The position numbers were made by a program, and so were the translations under genes. From NCBI GenBank assembly GCA_949373085.1, contig CASICJ010000002.1, positions 124,001 to 188,000 on the forward strand: 64,000 nt of DNA, read 5' to 3'. The stretch comes from an uncultured Verrucomicrobiales bacterium. GTDB lineage: Bacteria; Verrucomicrobiota; Verrucomicrobiia; Verrucomicrobiales; Akkermansiaceae. The notes under the pieces are model-generated. The model searched no databases and was not told where the DNA came from. It saw nothing but the letters and a program-made list of their open reading frames with translations. Positions within the stretch are counted from its first letter, which is position 1. Each line of letters starts with the position of its first letter. This document shows positions 1 to 8,571 of the stretch, in pieces.

Positions 1-1
1 A

Positions 2-136
2 ACTCTTGAGGAAGTTGGAAGGCAATTCCAAGTCACCCGTGAACGAATTCGTCAGATCGAAGCTAAAGCACTCAGGAAGATGCGTCACCCAACCCGTATT
101 CGGAAGCTGGAAGGCTTCATCGAATTACCAATGTAG
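2..136 (+). CDS. rpoD: RNA polymerase sigma-70 factor (RpoD/SigA), C-terminal end only
   Basis: This is the last 44 codons of the primary sigma factor, cut by the left edge of the window. The visible part is region 4.2, the helix-turn-helix that contacts the -35 promoter element: [20 protein letters not shown], then the usual LRKMRHPTR tail. Region 4.2 with [18 protein letters not shown] is characteristic of group 1 (housekeeping) sigma factors rather than ECF factors. The reading frame ends at TAG and a strong intrinsic terminator follows within 10 bases, so this is the end of its transcription unit. Confidence 0.93.
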   Translation, partial: TLEEVGRQFQVTRERIRQIEAKALRKMRHPTRIRKLEGFIELPM

Positions 137-145
137 ATAAATTTT

Positions 146-179
146 AAAAGCCCGCTGGTTTCAAAACCACGGGCTTTTT
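146..179 (+). terminator. Rho-independent terminator after rpoD
   Basis: An inverted repeat AAAAGCCCG(c)TGGTTT / AAACCACGGGCTTTTT begins 9 bases after the sigma-factor stop. The stem is GC-rich at its base and ends in a T run, so it should terminate rpoD transcription before the next gene. Confidence 0.85.
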
Positions 180-197
180 GGAAATATCAATTTTCAA

Positions 198-584
198 ATG
201 CAGCATAACCAGTTCGAACATGCCGTTTCCTCAATCATTGAAAAGGAGAAGCGCTTCCAGCCCGGAGCTTACTTTCTTGTCAGGGAAGCTCTTGATTTCA
301 CGGTCGATCGCCTTTCCAAGGCTTCCAACAATGAAAAACGTCATGTGAGCGGACACGAACTCCTTTTTGGATTCCGCGACTACGTTCTAAAGGAATATGG
401 ACCAATGGGCGCCACCGTCCTTGAAGACTGGGGCATCAAAAAATGCCATCACGTCGGAGAAATTGTATTCATTTTCATCGAGCACGGTGTTTTTGGAAAA
501 CAAGATTCCGACAAACTCGATGACTTTGGCGAAGCCTACGCTTTCGAGGAAGCTTTTAAGACACCTTTCCTCGTAAGGGCATAG
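198..584 (+). CDS. Minf_1886 family conserved protein (Plancto_Ver type)
   Basis: This 128-residue soluble protein has no signal peptide or membrane segment. Its sequence (near start QFEHAVSSIIEKEKRFQPGA, then a GHELLFGFRDYVLKEYGPMG segment, then an acidic C-terminus) matches, from memory, the Planctomycetes/Verrucomicrobia-restricted family called Minf_1886 (TIGR04138-like). That assignment is by pattern recognition and was not searched. The function of the family is unknown. The gene follows rpoD, separated from it by a terminator, and converges with an esterase gene on the other strand. The ATG start lies 18 bases after the terminator, so its own promoter must overlap that hairpin or lie inside rpoD. 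Confidence 0.8.
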   Translation: MQHNQFEHAVSSIIEKEKRFQPGAYFLVREALDFTVDRLSKASNNEKRHVSGHELLFGFRDYVLKEYGPMGATVLEDWGIKKCHHVGEIVFIFIEHGVFGKQDSDKLDDFGEAYAFEEAFKTPFLVRA

Positions 585-626
585 GACACAATACCCGCAC
601 CGTAACAAGTGCTCTGGAAACCGTCT

Positions 627-1679
627 CTACTTCTTCCAGCCGCGCCAAAGCCACTTCATCATTTCAGGAAGTTTTGCCCCCGCTGCCTTTGATCCGTGAA
701 AACACTTTCCGTAATGGAACTGATAATCGTAATCTGAGTATTTTAATGCTGCCGCCATCTGTTTATTAGCAAGAGGCCAGTTTCCATACTTATTATCGAG
801 ATCGTTTTCACCCGCGAGAAGGTAAGCACGAATTGGCTTCTTTTCCGTCTTGCGTATCATCGGCGGATAATTGTGCCCACCCCGGATGTCAACAAAGGTC
901 CCCACCCAAATCAAGGCCTTACCAAATGATTGCGGCTTCTCCCAGCAAACCGTCCAAGCGCAAATTCCGCCTGACGAACCACCTGCGATTCCTCGCATCT
1001 TGGGGCTATCGCTAATTGCATAGCTCTTCTCAACCTCGGGAATAATTTCCTCTAAAAGAAACCTCGCATAGGCATCCCCCAGCGAGTCGTATTCCATACT
1101 ACGATTTCTCGGTTTTTCCTTCAGACTCTGGTCTTTAAAGCGGCCAGGATTAATAAAGACTCCAAGAGTCACGGGCAGCTCACCATTTGCGATCAGATTA
1201 TCCATGACCGTTGTAGCCCTTAAATTTCCATTCGGATCGGCGTGCCGGAGCCCATCCTGAAACACCATCAGAGCAGCCGGTTTTGAGGCCTTATATTGAG
1301 CAGGCACATAGACCAAATACTCCCGCTCCGTTCCAGGATAGACCTTACTCTCATTCCAGGTGTATTTAGTCACCCTTCCCTGAGGAACTTTTTGCACCAG
1401 CGAATCCTTGGAATACTGGTAGCTCTCCACCTTCGCCACTCCTTTTTCCAGAACCTTCTCATCCCTATCACGGATCGACCATTCAATCATCTGAAAGTTC
1501 TCAAACAACTGATGCAAGCGACCATTTTTCAGATCTCCAATTCGCTTGCCGGTCTTTTCGTTGAAAACTGAAATCGCAGTGGGATTCTCGCTCACCCAAT
1601 ACACCATTAGTCCCTTTGTCCAGCTCTTGGCCGACATATTTCCGACTAAGCACAATAAAATCACTAGGAATCGCTTCAT
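627..1679 (-). CDS. Secreted esterase, enterochelin-esterase/feruloyl-esterase-like fold
   Basis: From the chosen ATG the protein is 350 residues and begins with a signal peptide (MKRFLVILLCLVGNMSAKS). The track ORF starts 26 codons further upstream, but that extension would precede the signal peptide, so I reject it. The middle and C-terminal part is an alpha/beta-hydrolase esterase domain of the PF00756 type: PAALMVFQDG strand, nucleophile elbow GGSSGG around residue 235, and a C-terminal histidine in KCFHGSK near residue 328. An N-terminal beta domain of about 100 residues is typical of the IroE/Fes-like esterases. The likely role is periplasmic or extracellular ester hydrolysis, perhaps on polysaccharide side chains; the substrate is unknown. 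Divergent from the prenyltransferase gene. Confidence 0.82.
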   Translation of the reverse strand: MKRFLVILLCLVGNMSAKSWTKGLMVYWVSENPTAISVFNEKTGKRIGDLKNGRLHQLFENFQMIEWSIRDRDEKVLEKGVAKVESYQYSKDSLVQKVPQGRVTKYTWNESKVYPGTEREYLVYVPAQYKASKPAALMVFQDGLRHADPNGNLRATTVMDNLIANGELPVTLGVFINPGRFKDQSLKEKPRNRSMEYDSLGDAYARFLLEEIIPEVEKSYAISDSPKMRGIAGGSSGGICAWTVCWEKPQSFGKALIWVGTFVDIRGGHNYPPMIRKTEKKPIRAYLLAGENDLDNKYGNWPLANKQMAAALKYSDYDYQFHYGKCFHGSKAAGAKLPEMMKWLWRGWKK

Positions 1680-1781
1680 CCTTGAAAGATGCCTTTTCTG
1701 GTCCTGGGCTGGCGAGTAAAGAAAGCAACTTACGATTAGACTTCCAAACTCCATCACTGCTTGCTCTTCTCAAAAGCAGCT

Positions 1782-2699
1782 ATGACCCGCCAAAAAGTCA
1801 TCGACTTGCTCGCCATGAGCAGATTCGCCAACCTCCCCACCGTTTGGTCAAATGGCCTTCTCGGAATTCTTATCGGAATAGGCATTTTCCAAGACCAAGC
1901 CCACATTTGCCCAACTTGCATTGCCATACTAGGAATTGCCCTTTCCTGTCTCTACCTTGGCGGATGTTTTTTCAACGATTGGCATGACCTCGACTTCGAC
2001 ACTAAAACCCGCCCTGAAAGGCCCATTCCTTCCGGTCGTTGGTCTCGCAAAACAATCTTGATTTTCTCCCTTCTTCTTATGGGCGGTGGATTTATCTTTT
2101 GCTCCTTTGTCAGCATTCCCTCCGGACTCTGCGCTGCCGGCATCGTCTTCTGTATTCTCGCTTATACCAAGTGGCACAAGATTCACCCTTCTAGCTTTTT
2201 CTTTATGGCCGGAGCACGCGCCCTCATATACCCAACAGCAGCCTTCTCTCTCATTTCTTGGAGGCAGTTCACCAATACTTCTTTCGATAGCTCCTTCCTT
2301 ATTCTTTTACTCGGACTCGGACTCGGTGGATACATCCTCGGAATCTCCCTCACCGCCCGGGCCGAGACCTCCAAAAACCCCATTAGCGATTCACAGAAAA
2401 TATTTCCTATTCTCTGCCTCTGCACCCCCATCTTCTTTTTCTCAATTCCCCAAATCGCCTCGCAAAACGGATATGCTCTGATTCCGCTCATCCTCTTCAT
2501 CGGAATCCTCGCAATCATTGTCAGAAGCCTTCGTGCTTGCCACAACGTCGGCGCTTTTGTCTCCCGGGCTCTTGCTAGCATTCCCCTGGTGGACTATCTA
2601 ATCGTCTTCCCGCTTGCCCCAAACCTTCTCATCCTGATTTCCTGCCCTCTCTTAGCTATCACCGCCCTTGGCCTTCAAAAAATCGCCCCCGCCACCTAA
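1782..2699 (+). CDS. UbiA-family prenyltransferase
   Basis: An integral membrane protein of 305 residues from the ATG I prefer; the track start is a TTG seven codons upstream. The first aspartate-rich motif is NDWHDLDFDTKTRPERPIPS at about residues 65-84, the Mg-diphosphate-binding signature of the UbiA superfamily, followed by many hydrophobic segments. The second, C-terminal aspartate motif is weak. UbiA enzymes transfer a polyprenyl group to an aromatic or other acceptor inside the membrane; which acceptor applies here (quinone, lipid or pigment) cannot be told. It ends immediately before the tsaD ATG (stop and start are adjacent), which suggests co-transcription. Confidence 0.85.
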   Translation: MTRQKVIDLLAMSRFANLPTVWSNGLLGILIGIGIFQDQAHICPTCIAILGIALSCLYLGGCFFNDWHDLDFDTKTRPERPIPSGRWSRKTILIFSLLLMGGGFIFCSFVSIPSGLCAAGIVFCILAYTKWHKIHPSSFFFMAGARALIYPTAAFSLISWRQFTNTSFDSSFLILLLGLGLGGYILGISLTARAETSKNPISDSQKIFPILCLCTPIFFFSIPQIASQNGYALIPLILFIGILAIIVRSLRACHNVGAFVSRALASIPLVDYLIVFPLAPNLLILISCPLLAITALGLQKIAPAT

Positions 2700-3708
2700 A
2701 TGATACTCGCCATCGAATCCTCCTGTGACGAGACCGCGGTTGCCATTATCCGGCGGAAAGGCAAGACGGCTGACCTCCTTACCTCGCTCATCTCATCACA
2801 AATCGAAATCCACCGCCAATACGGAGGCGTTGTCCCAGAAGTAGCCTGCCGTAATCATGCCCAACGAATTCGCCCCTTAGTCCAACAAGCTCTCGATGAC
2901 GCCGGAGTCAGTCTCGATGACATCACCGCTTTCGCCGCCACTCGCGGCCCCGGACTCGCCTCATCCCTTCTCGTCGGCCTCGCTTACGCAAAGGGACTCG
3001 CGGCCGCTTCGGCCAAACCCTTTTTCGGGATTAATCACATGGAAGGCCATCTTCTCTCGCCCTTCCTTGAAGAAGGCACAATCCCGCCCCACCTCAGCCT
3101 CATCGTCTCCGGGGGGCATACCATGCTCATCTCAGTGCAAGCATACGGACAATATCAACTCATCGGCCGCACCATCGATGATGCCGGCGGCGAAGCCTTC
3201 GACAAGGTCGGCCGCATGCTCAAGCTCCCCTACCCCGGCGGACCCGAAATCGAAAAACACGCCCGCGAGGGAAACCCTAAATCCTTCATCTTTCCCCGTG
3301 CCCATCTTAAAGACGCTCCCTTTAACTTCTCCTTTTCGGGTCTTAAAACTGCTGTTCTTTACCAAATTCAAAAGCTTGACGACTCCCAAGCTCACCTCGC
3401 TGATCTCTGCGCATCCTTTCAGGATGCCGTCATTGATGTCCTGGTCAAAAAAAACAATTAAAGCCGCTCGTCAAACCAGCCACACCTTAATCACTCTTTC
3501 TGGTGGAGTTGCCTGTAACCGAACTTTACAAGAAGCCCTTACCCGTGCTGCACAAAACGCCGGCATAAAAGTCCAGCTCACCCCACCAGCACTTACCACC
3601 GATAACGCAGGTATGATTGCACTCGCCGCTCTTCTCGCTTCCGAAAACCGGTCCGACGACTCTCTCAAAATCGGCATTGACCCTAATCTCGTGCTCGCCA
3701 CTCCATAG
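2700..3708 (+). CDS. tsaD: TsaD (tRNA t6A37 threonylcarbamoyltransferase), split by a frameshift
   Basis: TsaD forms the t6A37 modification on ANN-decoding tRNAs with TsaB/TsaE, using the product of Sua5/TsaC, which is also in this window. Hallmarks are ESSCDET at residues 6-12, the metal-binding NHMEGH, IVSGGHT, and FSFSGLKTA in the first frame; then LSGGVACNRTL and TDNAGMIA in the +1 frame. The first frame ends after 253 residues at a TAA just past an A8 run (3447-3454). Reading that run as A7 gives a continuous protein of about 335 residues, the normal family length. Because TsaD is normally essential, a sequencing or assembly error, or slippage on the A-run, is more likely than true loss. 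Confidence 0.9.
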
Positions 3709-3757
3709 CTCCGCTACCCCGCTTGCCCTAATAAGATAGGATACGAATTAATAGTAA

Positions 3758-4333
3758 CTACTTCGACCAAGCCACATGAATGTGAGTCGAATGGCCTCGG
3801 TCTCCCGGTCCAAAAGTTTCGGTCGCGCCAAGTTCACGGCAGCGCTTGAGAAATCCTCGCCAATAGCGATTACCATAATTCACTCGAATACCATTGATGG
3901 TGTCGACATCAAAAGCAAGTCCAGCGTAATGGCGTGAATTTCTGGCATGACTCCCCCCCGCTAAGGCAACTACCCGAAAAGTATACCCCCGGCTTACAAG
4001 GTCACAGATAGCCCAAAGCATTCTATGATCGAGTCCCACATAGCCACCTGGAGCCGTGCCGTAATAACTACGCTTAACAGCATAACCAGCAGCAGCATGG
4101 TTGATGTTATCTAATGCCAGACGCCGCCATCATAACGACCGCTGACCTGACGAGGAAGCCAACTGATCCTGTTACAATTCTTCAACCATTGCGCTGCCTT
4201 AGGGGGTAGGATTACTCACATAAAATGTGGGAGGCGTAAGAGTACAACTCGAGAACCCCGAGCAACAGCAGACTGCTACGACAATCGCACGAAGAAAAAG
4301 GACGAGACGCTTCACTTGTCTAAAGATGCCCAT
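3758..4333 (-). pseudogene. M15-like D,D-/L,D-peptidase lipoprotein, broken by two frameshifts
   Basis: The C-terminal 93-residue ORF carries the M15-type metallopeptidase zinc signature: NSRHYAGLAFDVD (His and Asp ligands) and HSTHIHVAW (last His). Continuing upstream on the minus strand, the coding sense persists in other frames: DNINHAAAGYAVKRSYYG joins it directly, then AAQWLKNCNRISWLPRQ, then an N-terminal signal with a lipobox-like Cys (LFLRAIVVAVCCCSGFSSC) starting at ATG 4333. Two shifts are needed: one at a G5 run (4202-4206, one base too many) and one near 4111-4128. An intact gene would encode a lipoprotein acting on peptidoglycan peptides. The track start (4039) is therefore internal. 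It is either a pseudogene or miscalled sequence; neighbouring genes have the same problem. Confidence 0.7.
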
Positions 4334-4406
4334 TTTGCCCCCAATGGCAATGCCATGATCCCTCTCTTGTTTTCCGGAGAGCTCAGGGGCTATACCTCCT
4401 CCGTAA

Positions 4407-5635
4407 TTATGCGCCTGCGGACAATTCTCGCCCGAACCAAGCGTCTCGTTTTCCCGAGACGCGCTCGAGCGGCGTCATGAAAAAACAGCCCAAGCACTCT
4501 CACAAGTCTTTGCCTCCTTTATAAATCACGATGGTCACGCGTCGCGACGGGAACTTGAAATCGTTTATGACTTTGTCCGTAATGTTTTCCCAGATATTGA
4601 TCATGGCATTCTCGGAAAATCACTAGAATCTGCAGTTGCTTGGCCCCAACCGATTGATGAAGCGCTGAAGCATCTCAAGAAAAAATCTAAACACGGAACA
4701 CCGGATTCCCTTAGCCCTCCAGCTTTATTCGGTCATTAGAGCAGGCGGAGACGCCCCCGAAGAAAGAGAAAAATTCTCCGAGGTTATGCAAGCTATCGGA
4801 AATGGTAAGATCACCGAAGCAGTCATACGTGAACTCGGGCAATTCAACGCACCAAAAGACAGTCTCTTGGCTCGGGTAGACTTTGGCTCTGATAAATCAT
4901 GTGACGTCCGCTTAAAAGACGAAGCCGACACGCCCTGGTTTCGCTGTTACCACGCAGGAGCACTGATTCTTATTCGAAACCTTCGCGATCAACCTCTCTG
5001 GATTAGAGGCTATCAACTCGACTCAGATCACCTCTTACTAGTCCGCCCTTCAGACGAAGTCATCGCCGGAGGATGGCGTTTAAATTACAACGATCTCATC
5101 TTTTTTTTACAGGCGGAAGAAAAAGATATTCCTTCCACACTCTTCCTCATAGAAGAAAACGAGGAATTCACTTTAAGCCGAAACAATTCGCGTCTTGCCC
5201 TAGCTAAGATCGCTTTCGGACATCGCGTTTACTTTACTCCATTTAAAAAACGGATGCCTCACCAGCGGCTCACACAACCCTCTCATTGCTGAAACCACCT
5301 ATGAGCTCGATTACCACGACATGATTCGTGTGGGTGAAAAGGAACCCCTCGCGCTAGAAGCCCTGAGGCGAATTACACAACAAACTGGACAGCGATTTGT
5401 TCTTCCAGCGGGACGTCGAAGGGTTCTTGTTTCAAACGATCCCAATCGACTCTCAGGTGACAGCCTGCTCCTCACTCCGGGTCTTGCTGGGCGCTTTGTT
5501 TTAGAGCTCGACTTCGACCCTAAAACAGGGGTTGGCGAGATGAAGGTCATCGAATCTACCGAGGCTATTCTTGTCAATGGCCAACAAGTTAAAGAAGAGC
5601 CGTTACCGGATGGATCAATGATTCGGTTTGAGTAA
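4407..5635 (+). pseudogene. TerB-like and FHA-like 5' part of the ABC-transporter gene, frameshifted
   Basis: Three frames carry consecutive pieces of one protein. Frame one (4407-4739) has a TerB-like helical half: ALSQVFASFINHDGHASRRE. After an A6 run (4680-4685) the +1 frame continues with the matching second TerB half, PLALQLYSVIRAGGDAPEER, and an FHA-like segment (ARVDFGSDKSCDVRL) up to 5292. After another A6 run (5245-5250) the next frame continues NGCLTSGSHNPL and a second FHA-like stretch ending VNGQQVKEEPLPDG. At a T3 run (5627-5629) removal of one T would fuse this directly to the ABC transporter ORF. No convincing start codon is visible in the first frame, so the N-terminus may hold a further shift. 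TerB and FHA assignments are by motif resemblance. Confidence 0.6.
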
Positions 5636-7850
5636 TCGTCAGGCCCTCCGCTGCCGCTTTTCGGATAACATTCTTGATGAAGAACGGAACCTCGTTCGCC
5701 ACCTTGAAGTCGAAAATCTCAACCATAGTTTTTGGAAAGGCGGAAAGGCCATCGACAGCCTCTCTTTCCGGCTAGAACGCAGTCAAATGATGTGTATCAT
5801 CGGCCCTAGTGGAAGCGGGAAAAGCACGCTTCTCGAAATCCTAGCCGGCCAAAGAAAACCAAGGAACGGACAGGTTAAGCTGAATGGCATCTCACTTTAC
5901 GACCACCCAAAGAGGCTCGCCCCCTTAATTTCATTTATGCCGCAGGAAGATGCCCTGATCGAGCAGCTTACTGTCTACGAGCACCTCGTCCATGCTGCTG
6001 CCATCCGCCGGCCCCACCTCTCGATCGAATCGATCGAGAAACGGGTGAACTTCCTCGTCGGCGAGCTAGGATTAGAACGAATCGGACATCGCCGGGTCGG
6101 TAGCCCTGAGTCCAAAAGCCTGAGTGGAGGTGAACGTTCCCGGCTAAATGCGGGGCTCGACTTAGTTGGCGGCGGCGAAGTTTTCCTCTTCGACGAGCCC
6201 ATCTCGGGGCTTTCCTCGAAGGATGCCGAAAACGTCGTCGATGCCCTCCACAGTTTCGCTCAAGATAAGATCGTGGTTGCCTCCCTTCACCGTCCCAGCG
6301 AAAAAGTCTTAGAAGCTTTTGATACGGTCCTTCTCCTCGATCGTGGCGGGAAAATGGCCTATTTGGGACCACCAAAAGATCTAGTAAGTTACTTCCAACA
6401 AGCCTCGAAAGATTTACAGATCGAGCGTCAATCCGACCTCACCCCTCAGGGAGCCGACTTTGTTTTCGATATTCTCGAAAGCACAATGCTAAAGCTCCAC
6501 ACACCTGGCAAATCGCGCAGACGTTTCCAGCCCGAGTTCTGGCAGGAAAGATTCGAGAACCACTGCGTGATGGACCATCTATCACTATCAAAATCAAGGC
6601 CCATTGCTGGCGAACTAGATTTACCAACTGCTGATGACCAAGTTGCGGCGCCCGAACCTCCAGCTCACGGACGTCGACAGAAATGGATGATTTTTAAAAC
6701 CCACTTGGCACGGGCCGTCAAATCAAAATTCCGACACCGGGAAACTTTCAACTCTATCTTGTTAGAAGCTCCACTGCTCGCAGGACTGATCGGCCTAACC
6801 TTAAGAGCTTCTCCCGATGGTAGCTACCAATTCCATTCAGCTCTTCATCTGCCATCTTACCTCTTCCTATCCGTAACAGTCGCGATGTTTTTCGGTCTTA
6901 CCAACAGCGCAACGGAGGTCCTACGAGATCGTCCGATTTTAAGACGCGAACGCAACTGCCAGCCACACCCAGTCCTTTATCTTAGCTCGAAATTCGTCGT
7001 GCTCATTCTCACTGTAGCAGTTCAATCTGCGGTCTTCATCGCGGTTGCACATCAGATTCTCGATCTTCATTACATGTTTTGGGATCACCTCGGCTGGATG
7101 ATTCTCACAGGATCCTGTGGAACTGCCCTGGCCTTGATGGTCTCGGTGATCTCGCGATCCGAGCGTACTGCCTTAGGATCTATTCCTTTGATCCTCGTTC
7201 CACAAATCCTACTGGCAGGCGCCCTCATTCCCTTCACTGAGATGAACCGCGGACTTTTTGTCGGTGGAGATGAAGGCCGTGATAACGGAGGTGAACCGGT
7301 CCCTTCAGCCATCATGCCCCTGCGCTATGCCTTTGAAGGTAGCATCGTGACCCAAGCCACGGCTAATCGCTTTGAAAAAACACGACAACCCATCCAGGAT
7401 AAAATCGACAAACTCAAAGACAAGGAAGACCTAGAACGGTCAGAAGAGGATGAACTCAAAGAAGCCGGAGAGAAGATCGGGGTTCTCTTTGCATCAGTTT
7501 CAAACAATTTCTCTCAGGCTGACAAAATCCTAAGTGAGCCGCTCAGGCAATTAAAACAACTCAAAGAAGAGGAAATGGCAGCGCTTGAACCCAAAATCGA
7601 TCGCGATACTCGCTCAGTTTCTCAATTCTTTGTAAACGAACGAGTCGAAAACATGGTAGATCTTGCTGAAACTCTGAGACTCGACCGCAGGAGAAATGAT
7701 AAGCCCAAGATTTTCTTGGCTAAGGAAAAACCACTCTTTGGCGTCAATCTAAGCACCCAGTGGTTTTGTCGAATATTTTTGATATTCCTAACAACTGCTT
7801 TTCTACTCCCGGCAGCGAGCTTTCTCAACTACTCACTCACCCGGCGTTGA
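5628..7850 (+). CDS. ABC transporter, fused ATPase-permease (ABCG/ABC-2 type)
   Basis: The ORF is 740 residues with a TTG start that is probably only an artefact of the upstream frameshift; the real protein likely begins with the TerB/FHA part. The ATPase domain has Walker A GPSGSGKST (about 59-67), signature LSGGERSRL (165-173) and Walker B VFLFDEP (185-191). About 370-560 are ABC-2-type membrane segments, then a long charged, coiled-coil-rich soluble stretch (about 580-700) and a final membrane helix. FHA domains in such half-transporters usually couple phosphothreonine recognition to transport, so a partner kinase is plausible; none is adjacent. Substrate unknown. Its 3' end overlaps the convergent roadblock-like gene by 18 bases. 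Confidence 0.85.
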   Translation: MSNRQALRCRFSDNILDEERNLVRHLEVENLNHSFWKGGKAIDSLSFRLERSQMMCIIGPSGSGKSTLLEILAGQRKPRNGQVKLNGISLYDHPKRLAPLISFMPQEDALIEQLTVYEHLVHAAAIRRPHLSIESIEKRVNFLVGELGLERIGHRRVGSPESKSLSGGERSRLNAGLDLVGGGEVFLFDEPISGLSSKDAENVVDALHSFAQDKIVVASLHRPSEKVLEAFDTVLLLDRGGKMAYLGPPKDLVSYFQQASKDLQIERQSDLTPQGADFVFDILESTMLKLHTPGKSRRRFQPEFWQERFENHCVMDHLSLSKSRPIAGELDLPTADDQVAAPEPPAHGRRQKWMIFKTHLARAVKSKFRHRETFNSILLEAPLLAGLIGLTLRASPDGSYQFHSALHLPSYLFLSVTVAMFFGLTNSATEVLRDRPILRRERNCQPHPVLYLSSKFVVLILTVAVQSAVFIAVAHQILDLHYMFWDHLGWMILTGSCGTALALMVSVISRSERTALGSIPLILVPQILLAGALIPFTEMNRGLFVGGDEGRDNGGEPVPSAIMPLRYAFEGSIVTQATANRFEKTRQPIQDKIDKLKDKEDLERSEEDELKEAGEKIGVLFASVSNNFSQADKILSEPLRQLKQLKEEEMAALEPKIDRDTRSVSQFFVNERVENMVDLAETLRLDRRRNDKPKIFLAKEKPLFGVNLSTQWFCRIFLIFLTTAFLLPAASFLNYSLTRR

Positions 7851-8567
7851 AGAACGCGAAAGTGCTGTTTTGAAGCTCCGGCGAATCGTAGCAAGCGCTT
7901 CGGAGGTCAATGGTCGGGCAACCACAAGTCCTGCGATCGAGTGTCCTTCCTTAGATTCCAGCTGGAGGATTTCTATCATTCGATCCTTAGCAATCTCAAC
8001 CTGAAGCAGCCCGCTAGGTGCACCTTCACCCATAGTGACTGAGGCCAGAGCAAGTGATCTCGCTACCTTGATTAGCTTCTCACTTCCAACATCATCAACT
8101 ACAATCTCCCCCTTCGGATCGCAGACAAATGCAGCCAGAATAGGAGTTTGTTTTTTAAGCCAATTTGAAAATGTGCCTAGGGCGCGAGGCAGCGAAGGAA
8201 GCCCCGAAGAGCGGCTGGATACGACTTCAAGCGGAGCAGCTTGTTTTACAGCAGCAGTCAACGCAACTGGTGGTTGTCCTTCACGAAACGGATCAGGTCG
8301 GACTGACTGCTTGATCCCATCAACAACGGAGCGAGCTGGCTTGGATTTTGGCGAAGCTTGAGGAAACGGATTAGCTGGTTCGGAAGTAACCGATTGCAAC
8401 GGCTGGGTAGAAAGATTGGATTCCCCATCGAAACCTTCAAAATCCTTACCAAAAACTGATTCGTGAGAAGGGATTTGTGACACCGGATTTTTAGCTAGCA
8501 AACCTTCGGCGAGCGACCTGACTTCGTCTGGGTCGAGCCACTGACTCACAACTTCGTTCTCATTCAT
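7833..8567 (-). CDS. Roadblock/LC7-like domain protein
   Basis: A 244-residue soluble protein. Residues 1-125 are low-complexity and proline/serine rich, with no recognised domain. Residues of about 130-244 look like a roadblock/LC7 (MglB-like) fold: QTPILAAFVCDPKGEIVVDD, an amphipathic helix, then GLLQVEIAKDRMIEILQL and a final helix. Roadblock proteins typically dimerise and regulate small GTPases or partition ATPases. It lies 4 bases downstream of a ParA-type ATPase on the same strand, so the two almost certainly form an operon and probably interact. The domain assignment rests on secondary-structure pattern rather than on invariant residues. Confidence 0.6.
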   Translation of the reverse strand: MNENEVVSQWLDPDEVRSLAEGLLAKNPVSQIPSHESVFGKDFEGFDGESNLSTQPLQSVTSEPANPFPQASPKSKPARSVVDGIKQSVRPDPFREGQPPVALTAAVKQAAPLEVVSSRSSGLPSLPRALGTFSNWLKKQTPILAAFVCDPKGEIVVDDVGSEKLIKVARSLALASVTMGEGAPSGLLQVEIAKDRMIEILQLESKEGHSIAGLVVARPLTSEALATIRRSFKTALSRSSTPGE

Positions 8568-8571
8568 AGTT

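Noticed and set aside
2896-3708. 270-residue ORF in the second tsaD frame taken as a separate gene
   Set aside because: Only its last third is meaningful, and that is the C-terminal end of TsaD; the first part is a shadow of the tsaD frame.
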